Translations under genes and position numbers: made by a program
Source of the DNA: Desulfitobacterium_A sp035539115
GTDB lineage: Bacteria > Bacillota > Desulfitobacteriia > Desulfitobacteriales > Desulfitobacteriaceae
Assembly: GCF_035539115.1 (NCBI RefSeq)
Contig: NZ_DATLJA010000029.1
Span: 115,791-179,790, forward strand
Reading direction: 5' to 3'
DNA length: 64,000 bases
In this document: piece after piece, positions 24,965-33,402 of the stretch
How the letters are laid out: each line of letters begins with the position of its first letter
Position numbering within the stretch: the stretch's first letter is position 1
The notes under the pieces: model-generated
Told to the model about the DNA's origin: nothing
What the model saw: the letters and a program-made list of their open reading frames with translations, nothing else
The model's database searches: none

Positions 24965-26368
24965 ATGCGTCTGGATCAAGCAATTGAAAAACTAAAAGAA
25001 GAATTGATAGCTGCTGTTCAAGGCTGTATCCAACTGGATAGTGTAAAAGATTTAGGAAAGGCCGGTCCAGGTGCACCCTTCGGACCTGGAATTCAACACT
25101 GCCTGGAGTGGACTCTTTCGCTTGGAGAAAAACTAGGATTTACGGCTCAAAACTTTGCGGGTTATGCCGGCCAAATTGAAATGGGAGAAGGGGAGCTTCT
25201 AGGAATTCTCGGACATTTAGATGTTGTTCCTGAGGGAGATGGGTGGTCTGTACCCCCCTTTAGCGGTCAAATTGTCGATGGGAAAATTTACGGTCGAGGG
25301 GCTACCGATGACAAGGGTCCAACTTTAGCTGCCTTATTCGCCATGAAAGCAATTCAAGATGCCGGACTTCCTTTGAATAAACGGGTGCGCCTAATCTTAG
25401 GAACAGATGAAGAATCGGGTTGGGCGGATATGGACTATTACAAACGACAGGTTGATCTACCCAAAATCGGTTTTGCACCAGATGCGGAGTTTCCACTTAT
25501 CCACGCTGAAAAAGGGATCTTACACCTTGAACTGTCAAAGGAGCATGCACCATTTCCACACTTGCTTCTCCTCCAAGGCGGAGAACGAGCCAACGTTGTC
25601 CCTGATCTTTGCCATGTCACTTTAAAAGATTTGAACCTTCAAGAAGTCACCGCTGAATTAAACGCTTTCGATTTTCCCGACGGAGTAACCGCTCGACTTG
25701 AACCGCAGTCTACCGCATCGAATATTGAGCTCGTCTTCCAGGGCGTAGGTGCACATGGTAGTATGCCGCAAAATGGAAAAAACGCGGTACTTTATGCCTT
25801 ACGCTTTCTCCAAACCTTATCCTTGAATTCTGAAGAACGTCAACTTATCACCTGGCTGAACCAACATCCAGGGACAGGCTTTTACGGCGAAGGCTTTGGC
25901 ATCACGTTAAGTGATGAACATTCTGGCAAACTTTCCCTAAACTTAGGGATTATGAATCTTACCTCTCAAAAATCAACCTTCGTCATTGATATTCGTTATC
26001 CTGTCACCTTTAAAGATGTGGATGTACTCCAGCCGATTCAACAAATTGCTTCAGCTCAAAATTTTACCGTGAAAATCAACGAGCACCAAGCTGCTCACTA
26101 TGTTCCTAAAGATAGTCCTTTAGTCACATCTCTCTTAAGCGCCTATACTGAAATCACCGGCCGAGAGGGGTACGCTTTTGCTATCGGTGGAGGGACCTAT
26201 GCTAAGGTACTGCCTCAAGGGGTTGCCTTTGGTCCCACACTACCAGGTGAACCCGAAATAATTCACTGCCCAGATGAATATATTTCCATTGATAATTTAG
26301 TATTGACCACGAAAATCTATACCCAAGCCATTTTAAATCTTGCCTTAGACCCGAAATATAAAGACTAA
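24965..26368 (+). CDS. pepV: M20 dipeptidase PepV
   Basis: A 467-residue zinc dipeptidase. Motifs: GHLDVVPEGDGW (first metal ligand), YGRGATDDKGP (bridging Asp), GTDEESGW (catalytic Glu and ligand) and the late AIGGGTYAKV and GPTLPGEPEIIHCPDEYI with a His ligand. Length and the inserted lid region match PepV rather than DapE. It acts on a broad range of dipeptides in the cytoplasm. AAATGGAGG precedes the ATG. Three M42 aminopeptidases follow, which makes a peptide-degradation block. Confidence 0.92.
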   Translation: MRLDQAIEKLKEELIAAVQGCIQLDSVKDLGKAGPGAPFGPGIQHCLEWTLSLGEKLGFTAQNFAGYAGQIEMGEGELLGILGHLDVVPEGDGWSVPPFSGQIVDGKIYGRGATDDKGPTLAALFAMKAIQDAGLPLNKRVRLILGTDEESGWADMDYYKRQVDLPKIGFAPDAEFPLIHAEKGILHLELSKEHAPFPHLLLLQGGERANVVPDLCHVTLKDLNLQEVTAELNAFDFPDGVTARLEPQSTASNIELVFQGVGAHGSMPQNGKNAVLYALRFLQTLSLNSEERQLITWLNQHPGTGFYGEGFGITLSDEHSGKLSLNLGIMNLTSQKSTFVIDIRYPVTFKDVDVLQPIQQIASAQNFTVKINEHQAAHYVPKDSPLVTSLLSAYTEITGREGYAFAIGGGTYAKVLPQGVAFGPTLPGEPEIIHCPDEYISIDNLVLTTKIYTQAILNLALDPKYKD

Positions 26369-26420
26369 CTTCGCGCAAAGTGCCAATTCTGATGACAATT
26401 TGAGTGCTGAACCAAGATTT

Positions 26421-26457
26421 ATAGCCCTTTTACAAAGTAGAAGGGCTATATTCTATT
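26421..26457 (+). terminator. Intrinsic terminator after pepV
   Basis: ATAGCCCTT / AAGGGCTAT (26421-26449) with an 11-nt loop is followed by ATTCTATT. It separates pepV from the M42 cluster. Confidence 0.65.
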
Positions 26458-26564
26458 AATAACTCTAGCTTCATAAATTAATGAGATGCAGGAATTAGGA
26501 CAACGAGAAAGAACGTTTTAAATAGATCTGGTTTCAAGATCGAGGGACAGGAAGGTGATATACC

Positions 26565-27635
26565 ATGGAAAATGAACGTGTTAAGCACGCGAAAGAGTTT
26601 CTTAAGCTACTATCTGGACATCATGGCGTCTCTGGGTATGAGAGTTTGATCGCTCCCTTAGTTATTCAAGAATTTCAATCCAGCGCTGAAGAGGTTAAGA
26701 CCGATCGATTTGGGAATATTTATGCGCTAAAAAAAGGAGAAACAGGACGTTATAAAATAATGCTCGCAGCTCATATGGACGAAATCGGATTAATGGTTAA
26801 AAAAATCGACCCTCGGGGGTTTCTTTGCTTTACCACAATTGGTGGCGTCGATCAACGAACACTTCTTTCACAGGAGGTCATCATCCATGGCCGTCAGCCT
26901 ATTACCGGAGTCATAGGTTCGATGCCTCCTCATTTGGTTCAGGGCGATGGAGAAGATGGAAATGAAGCAGTAAAAATTGAGGACATGGGCATTGATGTCG
27001 GTCTGACACACGAAGAAATTCAAAAGGTCATCCAAGTTGGAGACATCATTACTTTCAAGCGGAGCCCCTTGGAATTATTGGGAGGGCTAATCGCCGGAAA
27101 ATCCCTAGATGACAGAGCAGGTGTAGTCGTAATGCAGATCTGTCTTCAGGAACTTCACCGCCTTTACCATGCCCATGATGTTATTGCCGTCACTACCACC
27201 CAAGAGGAGATTGGTCTTCGAGGGGCTTTAACCAGTGCTTATACTTTGAATCCAGACCTTGCCATTGCTATTGACGTTACCCATGCAGCAACCCCAGACA
27301 CAATGGGGCAGGTTAGTATTGAACTCGGAAAAGGGCCGGCCATAGCTCTTGGCCCAAATATCCACCCTCGCGTTTACGAAAGTCTTTCGGAGGCCGCTCA
27401 GAATGCTCGTATCCCATTTCAAATTGAACCCATTGCAGGAATGACGGGTACAGACGCTTGGGCGATCCAGGTCGCTCAAGCAGGTGTTCCTACAGGTCTG
27501 CTCTCGATTCCACTGAGGTATATGCACACCTCAGTGGAAACCATTGATATGCAAGATGTCATTAATTCTGGTCTCTTGCTCGCTCACTTCATCGCCAGCC
27601 TGCCAGAGGACTTGGAGGGAAGCTTATGTTATTAA
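26565..27635 (+). CDS. M42 family metallo-aminopeptidase, first of three
   Basis: A 356-residue M42 (glutamyl/deblocking aminopeptidase) enzyme. Metal and catalytic residues: LAAHMDEIG, GKSLDDRAG, TTQEEIGLRGA, AIDVTHA and LRYMHTSVE. M42 enzymes form dodecameric tetrahedral shells that trim peptides in the cytoplasm. It has the Asp-type fourth ligand (AIDVT). The stop overlaps the next M42 start (ATGTTATTAA). Identity with the two downstream paralogues is moderate by eye, so these are old duplicates. Confidence 0.9.
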   Translation: MENERVKHAKEFLKLLSGHHGVSGYESLIAPLVIQEFQSSAEEVKTDRFGNIYALKKGETGRYKIMLAAHMDEIGLMVKKIDPRGFLCFTTIGGVDQRTLLSQEVIIHGRQPITGVIGSMPPHLVQGDGEDGNEAVKIEDMGIDVGLTHEEIQKVIQVGDIITFKRSPLELLGGLIAGKSLDDRAGVVVMQICLQELHRLYHAHDVIAVTTTQEEIGLRGALTSAYTLNPDLAIAIDVTHAATPDTMGQVSIELGKGPAIALGPNIHPRVYESLSEAAQNARIPFQIEPIAGMTGTDAWAIQVAQAGVPTGLLSIPLRYMHTSVETIDMQDVINSGLLLAHFIASLPEDLEGSLCY

Positions 27636-28642
27636 AAAAGCTGAGTGAATTAAAAGGTACTTCTGGAGCTGAAAAAGCAGTTCGCGATACACTGCGTGAA
27701 GAAATCGCACCTTGGGTTGATTCTATTTCTGTTGATAAAATAGGAAATCTCATCGCCACTAAGAAAGGTTCGGAGCCTGCCCCAGAAATTCTTCTTACGG
27801 CCCATATGGATGAAGTGGCGCTGATGATTACCGAAATTACCCCAGATGGATTTCTGAAATTTCGTTCGGTTGGCCTAATCGATCCTCGGATTCTTGTTTC
27901 CAAACCTGTTCAAATTTCAGGTATCAACGGGGTTATTGGGGCTAAAGCAATTCATTTACAAAAGCCGAAAGAGCGTCAACATGCACTGAAACTTGAACAG
28001 CTTTACATCGATATTGGGGCAAAATCCCAAGAAGAAGCCAATAAGCATGTAAAGTTAGGAGATTATGCTTATTTTATGACTAAGTTTGAATCCCTAGGTA
28101 GTGGGTTTTTCAAAGGTAAGGCTTTTGATGATCGCGTAGGCTGTTATATTATTACTGAAATTCTAAAGAAGAACTTTAATCTTGCCCTAGTTGCCGCGTT
28201 TACCGTTCAAGAAGAAGTTGGCCTTCGGGGTGCGAAGGTTGCCGCTTATCATCTAAAACCTGACTTTGCTCTTGTCTTAGAAGGAACAATTTCAGCAGAT
28301 ATGGCCCATCTCGAGGAAGAGGACTGGGTTACAGAACTCGGTAAGGGTCCGGCCATCTCCATCCAGGACCGCACCACGCTTTACAATCCCCAGCTTATTC
28401 GACAAGTTGTGAACTTAGCCAAGGAGAAGGGGATTCCGTTTCAGTTTCGGCGGGATAGTAGAGGCGATAATGACGCGGGGAAGATCCATTCTAGCCGGGA
28501 AGGAATTCCGACCTTGTCGATTAGTGTTCCCTGTCGTTATATTCATTCAAGTGTTTCCTTGGTCAAACAAGAAGATATCGACCATACAATTCAACTTGTT
28601 GAAGAAATTCTTCAAGCCATTCCTGATCATTTTAAATTTTAG
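27626..28642 (+). CDS. M42 family metallo-aminopeptidase, second of three
   Basis: A 338-residue M42 peptidase with TAHMDEVAL, KAFDDRVGC, TVQEEVGLRGAK and CRYIHSSVS. The ligand position that is Asp in the neighbours is Glu here (LVLEGTIS), as in the other large M42 subgroup, so metal geometry or specificity probably differs. GGAGGG ends 5-6 nt before the ATG, inside the 3' end of the preceding gene. It may co-assemble with the neighbours as in mixed M42 complexes, but that is speculation. Confidence 0.9.
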   Translation: MLLKKLSELKGTSGAEKAVRDTLREEIAPWVDSISVDKIGNLIATKKGSEPAPEILLTAHMDEVALMITEITPDGFLKFRSVGLIDPRILVSKPVQISGINGVIGAKAIHLQKPKERQHALKLEQLYIDIGAKSQEEANKHVKLGDYAYFMTKFESLGSGFFKGKAFDDRVGCYIITEILKKNFNLALVAAFTVQEEVGLRGAKVAAYHLKPDFALVLEGTISADMAHLEEEDWVTELGKGPAISIQDRTTLYNPQLIRQVVNLAKEKGIPFQFRRDSRGDNDAGKIHSSREGIPTLSISVPCRYIHSSVSLVKQEDIDHTIQLVEEILQAIPDHFKF

Positions 28643-28665
28643 CAGGATGAAGGAGGACTTTAAAA

Positions 28666-29676
28666 ATGTCCAACGCACAAAATTTGCCGGATTACACCTT
28701 ATTAGAACGTCTAAGTCAAGCCTATGGTCCTTCTGGGGCTGAGAAGGGGATTTCCGAGAAGATTGCAGCAGTCATTCAGCCTTATTGTGATTCGCTCACT
28801 CAGGATAAACTCGGTAACCTCATTGCCATTCGCAAGGGAAGCGGAAAAAAAATCATGATTGCCACCCACATGGATGAAATCGGGGTCATGATTACTCATA
28901 TCGATGAAAACGGGTTCTTGCGATTTACAACCGTGGGTGGAGTTCATGTTGCTGAACTTCCGCATCGCCGTGTCCAATTTCAAAACGGACGTACCGGCAT
29001 CATCAGCATGGAGAAACTTGATAAGCCTTCCGATTTAAAGCTCTCCAGACTCTATCTCGATATTGGTGCGGCTAATCAAGAAGAAGCTGAGCAAATCGTC
29101 CAGATCGGTGACAGTGCAGTTTTTACCGGAGAATTGGTCCACTCTGGCTCACGTATTCTCTCGAAAGCCTTAGATAATCGGGTCGGTTGTTTTGTTGCAA
29201 TTGAAGCCCTGAAACGGGTTCAGACAGAACATGAACTCTCCTTCGCTTTTACTGTTCAAGAGGAAGTAGGGCTTAGAGGAGCTCAAACTGCAGCCTTTGC
29301 CCTTGATCCCGATGTCGCCATTGCCGTTGATGTAACCCTAACCGGCGATACGCCTAAAGCCCATCCCATGGAGGTTAAACTTGGAAATGGTGTGGCCATC
29401 AAAGTATTTGATCATTCCATGATTACTCCCCCACAGATCAAACAGTGGATGACTACTACGGCTGAAAAGTATAAAATTCCTTATCAATTTGAAGTTCTCG
29501 AATTTGGGGGCACAGACTCAGGAGCTATCCATCTGACCAAAGGTGGAATTCCAGCTGGAGTACTTTCCATTCCAACGCGTTATGTCCATAGCCCTTCAGA
29601 AATGATTGATAGTAAAGATGTTGAAGCAGCCGTTAATCTTCTCGTCGCTTTGCTTGAAGGACCTATTAACTTGTAA
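28666..29676 (+). CDS. M42 family metallo-aminopeptidase, third of three
   Basis: A 336-residue M42 peptidase with IATHMDEIGVM, KALDNRVGC (Asp-Asn in place of Asp-Asp), TVQEEVGLRGAQ, AVDVTLTGDTP and TRYVHSPSE. It follows gene two after 23 nt with its own AGGAGG, so the three genes form one operon. No clear terminator follows before the tRNA promoter, about 40 nt downstream. Confidence 0.9.
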   Translation: MSNAQNLPDYTLLERLSQAYGPSGAEKGISEKIAAVIQPYCDSLTQDKLGNLIAIRKGSGKKIMIATHMDEIGVMITHIDENGFLRFTTVGGVHVAELPHRRVQFQNGRTGIISMEKLDKPSDLKLSRLYLDIGAANQEEAEQIVQIGDSAVFTGELVHSGSRILSKALDNRVGCFVAIEALKRVQTEHELSFAFTVQEEVGLRGAQTAAFALDPDVAIAVDVTLTGDTPKAHPMEVKLGNGVAIKVFDHSMITPPQIKQWMTTTAEKYKIPYQFEVLEFGGTDSGAIHLTKGGIPAGVLSIPTRYVHSPSEMIDSKDVEAAVNLLVALLEGPINL

Positions 29677-29719
29677 TCTTTGATGCTTCTGCTGGCCCAA
29701 AATAAATTGTCGAAAATGC

Positions 29720-29748
29720 TTGAATTTTGATAAAGAAACTTGTATACT
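29720..29748 (+). promoter_or_regulatory. Promoter of tRNA-Lys
   Basis: TTGAAT (29720-29725) and TATACT (29743-29748) are separated by exactly 17 bp, placing the transcription start about 12 nt before the mature tRNA 5' end. Confidence 0.65.
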
Positions 29749-29767
29749 AATAACGTTGTCTCAACGA

Positions 29768-29843
29768 GCGCCACTAGCTCAGCTGGTAGAGCATCCGACT
29801 CTTAATCGGCAGGTCCACGGTTCGAACCCGTGGTGGCGCACCA
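29768..29843 (+). tRNA. tRNA-Lys (anticodon CTT)
   Basis: Complete cloverleaf: acceptor GCGCCAC / GTGGCGC, D-arm AGCTCAGCTGGTAGAGC, anticodon arm CCGA-CTCTTAA-TCGG with anticodon CTT, T-arm CCACGG-TTCGAAC-CCGTGG, and encoded discriminator plus CCA. CTT reads AAG (Lys). It is a single isolated tRNA gene with its own promoter and a downstream terminator. Confidence 0.96.
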
Positions 29844-29862
29844 TTAATTTTTGAAACATGCT

Positions 29863-29906
29863 AAATCAGGCATATCAGTTAATCTGAGATGCCTGATTTT
29901 ATATTT
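29863..29906 (+). terminator. Intrinsic terminator after tRNA-Lys
   Basis: AAATCAGGCAT / ATGCCTGATTT (29863-29899) with a 15-nt loop is followed by TATATTTT. Confidence 0.82.
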
Positions 29907-30001
29907 TCAGGGTTACGATTTTTGAAGGAAAATTTTCTAGTCGGAAGGAGGGCATTTTCTATCTGCTTGCTAATAATTCCATATTAACATTGCTTAACAC
30001 T

Positions 30002-30033
30002 AAAAAATGAAACCCTTGACTTGCAAGGGTTTC
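30002..30033 (-). terminator. Intrinsic terminator of the 137-aa membrane protein gene
   Basis: On the minus strand, GAAACCCTTG / CAAGGGTTTC (30033-30009) is followed by a T-rich tract (complement of 30007-30002), 24 nt after the stop at 30057. Confidence 0.75.
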
Positions 30034-30056
30034 AGGAGATAGCTGAAGAGCGTTGT

Positions 30057-30470
30057 CTACTTATTTTCTGGTGACTGTTCGGTTTCGTTAGGAACTTTAC
30101 TAATTTCTTCAACAGCTTCTACTTGTTCAGTAGCATCAGTACCCAAAGCGCTAACTTCAGGCTTAGCTAACACCGTTAAGCATTTTGAGACCTTTTGATT
30201 TATTATGCCCGTTGCAAATAAAATAAAAGCAATACCACCATAAACCGCGATTGGCTCAAATATTCCTGGGAGCAGTTGATTTGGTATTAATTGCTTAACA
30301 ACTTCAGCTGAAGGATAGCCTTGAGCTACATATTGAGCAACACTATTTTTGAATAATAAAACATTATTTACCAAAAACGCAATTGCGATAAGAGTTACTA
30401 ATATAGCTACAATATATAATACAATTGAACTGATAGGATGTTTGGAACTTTCTTTTCTTTTAAGTTTCAT
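30057..30470 (-). CDS. Hypothetical small membrane protein
   Basis: A 137-residue protein, unrecognised. Two hydrophobic helices (about 14-36, ISSIVLYIVAILVTLIAIAF, and 76-94, PIAVYGGIAFILFATGIIN) flank a 35-residue loop; the C-terminal 45 residues are strongly acidic (EQVEAVEEISKVPNETEQSPENK region). AAAGGAAATAAAATC precedes the ATG. Base composition is more AT-rich than in the flanking operons. Convergent with the tRNA unit and divergent from the siroheme-type protein. Confidence 0.65.
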   Translation of the reverse strand: MKLKRKESSKHPISSIVLYIVAILVTLIAIAFLVNNVLLFKNSVAQYVAQGYPSAEVVKQLIPNQLLPGIFEPIAVYGGIAFILFATGIINQKVSKCLTVLAKPEVSALGTDATEQVEAVEEISKVPNETEQSPENK

Positions 30471-30836
30471 ATGATTTTATTTCCTTTCTCAAAAAACAGG
30501 TTAAATTTTAAATTATGATTTCATTGCCAAAGAAGTATAAATTGCCATGAACGTTGCTCCACTAGTTATACCCAAATCTCCTTTTCTTAATTTATTAATA
30601 CTATGTTTACTCCTTTCCAGATGCATGATAACGTTTTCTACTATGCTATTATATAGCTAGAAACTGAAAGATACCTGAGGATTATCTGAAAGTTTGTTGA
30701 GGGCTAGCAGATATATCAAGGTTTTGAAGTGCTTATTATTTATTTATAAGTTTTCAGGGAAGGTGTGACCTAAAACACATACTCTTTCAATTATTCTTGT
30801 TAAAATTTTGATAGAGTAAAAGATACGGAGGTATAC
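30471..30836. other. 366-nt AT-rich intergenic region
   Basis: It separates two divergent genes. It must hold both promoters, but I see no convincing -35/-10 pair with 17-bp spacing, no terminator and no conserved RNA. A 37-codon minus-strand frame near 30512-30625 has no ribosome site and is not called. Confidence 0.4.
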
Positions 30837-31454
30837 ATGGATACACATCAGGCTTATTCTTTTGAGCAATGTCGTGAACATTGCCCAAAAGCTGCCATGG
30901 ATTGGGCAGATTTAGCTCAAGATCTTGAATTAGCTCTCCAGAATCTTAACCTGGATGCAATACTTAAAAAACGTTTTAAGCCCTTTCTTTTTCACCATAT
31001 CCTTAAGATTGGGCTAGCGGGATGTCCCAATGCATGTTCTCGACCCCAAATTAAAGATATCAGCCTAACTGGTTTCGTAACTCCTCAACTTTCCGATAAT
31101 TCTTGCTCTGGATGTCAAACGTGCGTATCCGTTTGTCTGGAAAAAGCGATTACCTGGGAAAATGACGTAATCGTTATCGACACTGATCTTTGCGTATCGT
31201 GTGGAGAATGCATTCGTAACTGTCTAACTGAAAAGATCGTTCCGCAAGAATCAGGTTGGATTCTCAGTTTGGGTGGGCGCTTAGGAAGGCATCCCCAATT
31301 GGCGAAATTTGTGAGTCGAGTCACAACTGACAAGGAAGCAAAGGATTGGCTAGTGCAAATTCTGAACGATTATTGTACTGAAGGGTTAACCGAAGAGCGA
31401 TTTAGCCACTTTCTTGGTCGAAGAAAATGGGTTCATGAACCCAACCGTTCATGA
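30837..31454 (+). CDS. Small sulfite-reductase-like iron-sulfur protein (siroheme-type motif plus ferredoxin)
   Basis: A 205-residue protein. C12-x3-C16 and then GLAGCPNACSRP (C63-x3-C67) resemble the cluster/siroheme-binding half of nitrite/sulfite reductases. A 2[4Fe-4S] ferredoxin follows (C90, C93, C96, C100 and C119, C122, C125, C129). It is much shorter than DsrA/DsrB (about 400 aa) and lacks the N-terminal ferredoxin-like half-domain, so it may be a Dsr-like electron carrier rather than a full reductase. GGAGGTATAC precedes the ATG. The gene runs tail-to-tail into a Crp/Fnr regulator with a 22-bp overlap. Confidence 0.78.
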   Translation: MDTHQAYSFEQCREHCPKAAMDWADLAQDLELALQNLNLDAILKKRFKPFLFHHILKIGLAGCPNACSRPQIKDISLTGFVTPQLSDNSCSGCQTCVSVCLEKAITWENDVIVIDTDLCVSCGECIRNCLTEKIVPQESGWILSLGGRLGRHPQLAKFVSRVTTDKEAKDWLVQILNDYCTEGLTEERFSHFLGRRKWVHEPNRS

Positions 31455-31466
31455 ACCCATTTTCTT
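31421..31466. terminator. Bidirectional terminator inside the overlapping 3' ends of two convergent genes
   Basis: A perfect 20-bp inverted repeat (31421-31440 and 31447-31466) with a 6-nt loop lies inside the coding ends of both convergent genes. Each arm contains the palindrome GTTCATGAAC. Because both genes read the same arm sequence, both proteins end in the same residues RKWVHE. The T-tracts are formed by TTTTCTT on each strand. Confidence 0.75.
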
Positions 31467-32134
31467 AGTTCCTCTAGGTTTAAGATCTTAATTTTCTTAT
31501 GCTCCACTTCGATAATCCCGAGTTCCTTCAATTCACTAAGGATTCTACTCACAGATTCGCGAGCTAAACTACACATTCCTGCAAGTTCAGTCGTTGAAAG
31601 AGGAATAGCAATTAAAATTCCATCTTCAACAACCTGACCATGAACATGGGCTAAGGAAAAAAGTTTAGCGCCAAGACGTGAACGCGCATCGCCAAGTGCC
31701 ACATTCTTGATTTGACGATAAGCACGCCTTAAATCCAAAGCCATACTCTGATAAAACGCCATCAGAGCCTGAGGATTTTCTTTAAGATAATGGAGCAGGA
31801 TTTTCTTATTCAGGACCAAGACCTCCGAATTTTCAACAGCTAAAGCGGCATAGGGATATGTTTTCCCATCGAGAATGACTTCTGGAAAGAAAGTAGGAGT
31901 TTGAACAACCCGGAAGATTTTTTCCGTAAATTCACTCGTTAAAAGGAACTCAATTCTCCCTTTAAGAAGAAAGAAAGCTGAACTGGCTTCTTCCCCCGAA
32001 AAAAATAAGTACTGTTTTGAAGTATAACGACGAATACGTCCTTGGGATTGGCAGAGTTCCCAAAAGCTTGGAGGAAGCTGATCCCATGTAGAATTAGTAA
32101 TGAGCTGATCGAACTGATTTCCGTTATTCGACAT
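31433..32134 (-). CDS. Crp/Fnr-family transcriptional regulator
   Basis: A 233-residue regulator: a cyclic-nucleotide-binding-like beta-barrel (about 30-125, FFLLKGRIEFLL, FFPEVILDG), a dimer helix (YRQIKNVALGDARSRLGAKL), and a Crp-type helix-turn-helix (PLSTTELAGMCSLARESVSRILSELKELG, given in part). It has C28 only and no Fnr-type N-terminal Cys cluster, so it does not look like an oxygen-sensing Fnr; it is closer to CprK-like or general Crp regulators of this order. It probably controls nearby respiratory genes. Overlaps the siroheme-type protein gene by 22 bp, tail to tail. Confidence 0.87.
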   Translation of the reverse strand: MSNNGNQFDQLITNSTWDQLPPSFWELCQSQGRIRRYTSKQYLFFSGEEASSAFFLLKGRIEFLLTSEFTEKIFRVVQTPTFFPEVILDGKTYPYAALAVENSEVLVLNKKILLHYLKENPQALMAFYQSMALDLRRAYRQIKNVALGDARSRLGAKLFSLAHVHGQVVEDGILIAIPLSTTELAGMCSLARESVSRILSELKELGIIEVEHKKIKILNLEELRKWVHERLGS

Positions 32135-32412
32135 ATTCTAATATTATCTCCTTTTATCTTTATACTTGCTTTAAAGTAAAGTTCGTCTAAGATTATCTAA
32201 AACCTCTTTAAACATTAATGTTTTTTCCCGTTATTAAAGGGTATCATTCTGAGGATGAATGTTATGTGTAATTTCGATCTTCGGAAGCCCTGGTACAAGC
32301 ACTCTATAAGAGTTATGACTGGAATGCGTAATGAGATGATATTATGTTACCTGCCCGGGGTATAGGGGTAAACCCAAGAAAATGATCCCTATGCCGACCA
32401 TTAAAGTGATTA

Positions 32413-33390
32413 GTGAATATAATCAACAAAAAATGGCCATTTTTGTCGTTCGCGAAAAACCCCAAGAAACGCTATATTCTTTCTGGAGCAGGCCCCTCCA
32501 CGGACCATACCCTTACCACTCGGTTTAGTGCAGTTGAGCCTAACCCAAATACAAAAGGGACTGCGGACATTCTTTTTGGGTTCGCCCAAGGCTTCGGAAT
32601 GACTGATCGTTTAGTTCAAACGATTAGCGAACTCAATGGTATGAATCTTAAGGCTCTCCAAGAAGAGATTGGCAAAGCAGTTAAAGGTCAGCAAACTTAT
32701 ACTCAAGCCCTGCGGAATGTCTCCTTTGAGGAACATGCCAAGAACTTGGGAATGACAGCGGATAAGCTCGAACAAACCCTTCGCGAAAAAGGAGTGCTTG
32801 TCATCGAGTCCGCCAGTAAAATGAGGGAGCATGCAACAATAGCTAAAGATTTACCGGTACCTACTCCTTCTGGACGGATTGAAATCTATTCCTTGATGCT
32901 TGCTGGCTTCACTATGCAACAAGGCTATCACCCGAACTGGGATCCGGGGCTCGTTTACATTCCTCCGCAAGTTAACCAAGCGAAAAAGCCGGATGAATTC
33001 AATTTCGTTTATGGAAAAACGCCAACGATATCATATGCATCCACGAATGCAAATAACCCCATCCTCATGGCTCTATCCAAGGTTAAAGAAGACGAGTTTA
33101 TGGGCTTATGGATAAACCCCCAAAAAGCAACCCTGTTGAATATTAAAACAGGCGATACCGTCACGGTTGAAAACTTGGTGAGTGGACAAAAAGCTCAAAT
33201 CAAAGCCTTTGTTACCGAGATGGTCCGTCCCGATACCGTGTTTATGTCTTCATCCTTCGGAACTGAAAACCCACTATTGAAAACCGCTGCTGGAGTCGGA
33301 ACAGCTATCAATAAGCTGATTCCCTATCAAGTTGAGCCCATTGTGAGTGCATTTCGGAGCCAAGAGTTCACTGTTCGCGTAACAAAGTAA
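32413..33390 (+). pseudogene. Truncated molybdopterin oxidoreductase catalytic subunit (PsrA-like), N-terminal part lost
   Basis: 325 codons matching only the C-terminal part of a Psr/Phs-type molybdoenzyme: the region before the MGD-binding C-terminal domain (PSGRIEIYSLML, GYHPNWDP) and the domain itself (LWINPQKATLLNIKTGDTVTVEN). About 400-450 residues that would carry the N-terminal [4Fe-4S] cluster and the Mo ligand are absent. The first 35 codons do not look like the family, and no ribosome site precedes GTG 32413. The 12-nt gap to an intact psrB, with AAGGAGG, shows the original operon. It is likely a deletion remnant, or an assembly gap. Confidence 0.8.
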
Positions 33391-33402
33391 GGAGGAAAAA
33401 AC

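Noticed and set aside
30512..30625. A 37-codon minus-strand frame in the 30471-30836 gap
   Set aside because: No ribosome site at its ATG and no recognisable pattern; kept only as a remark.
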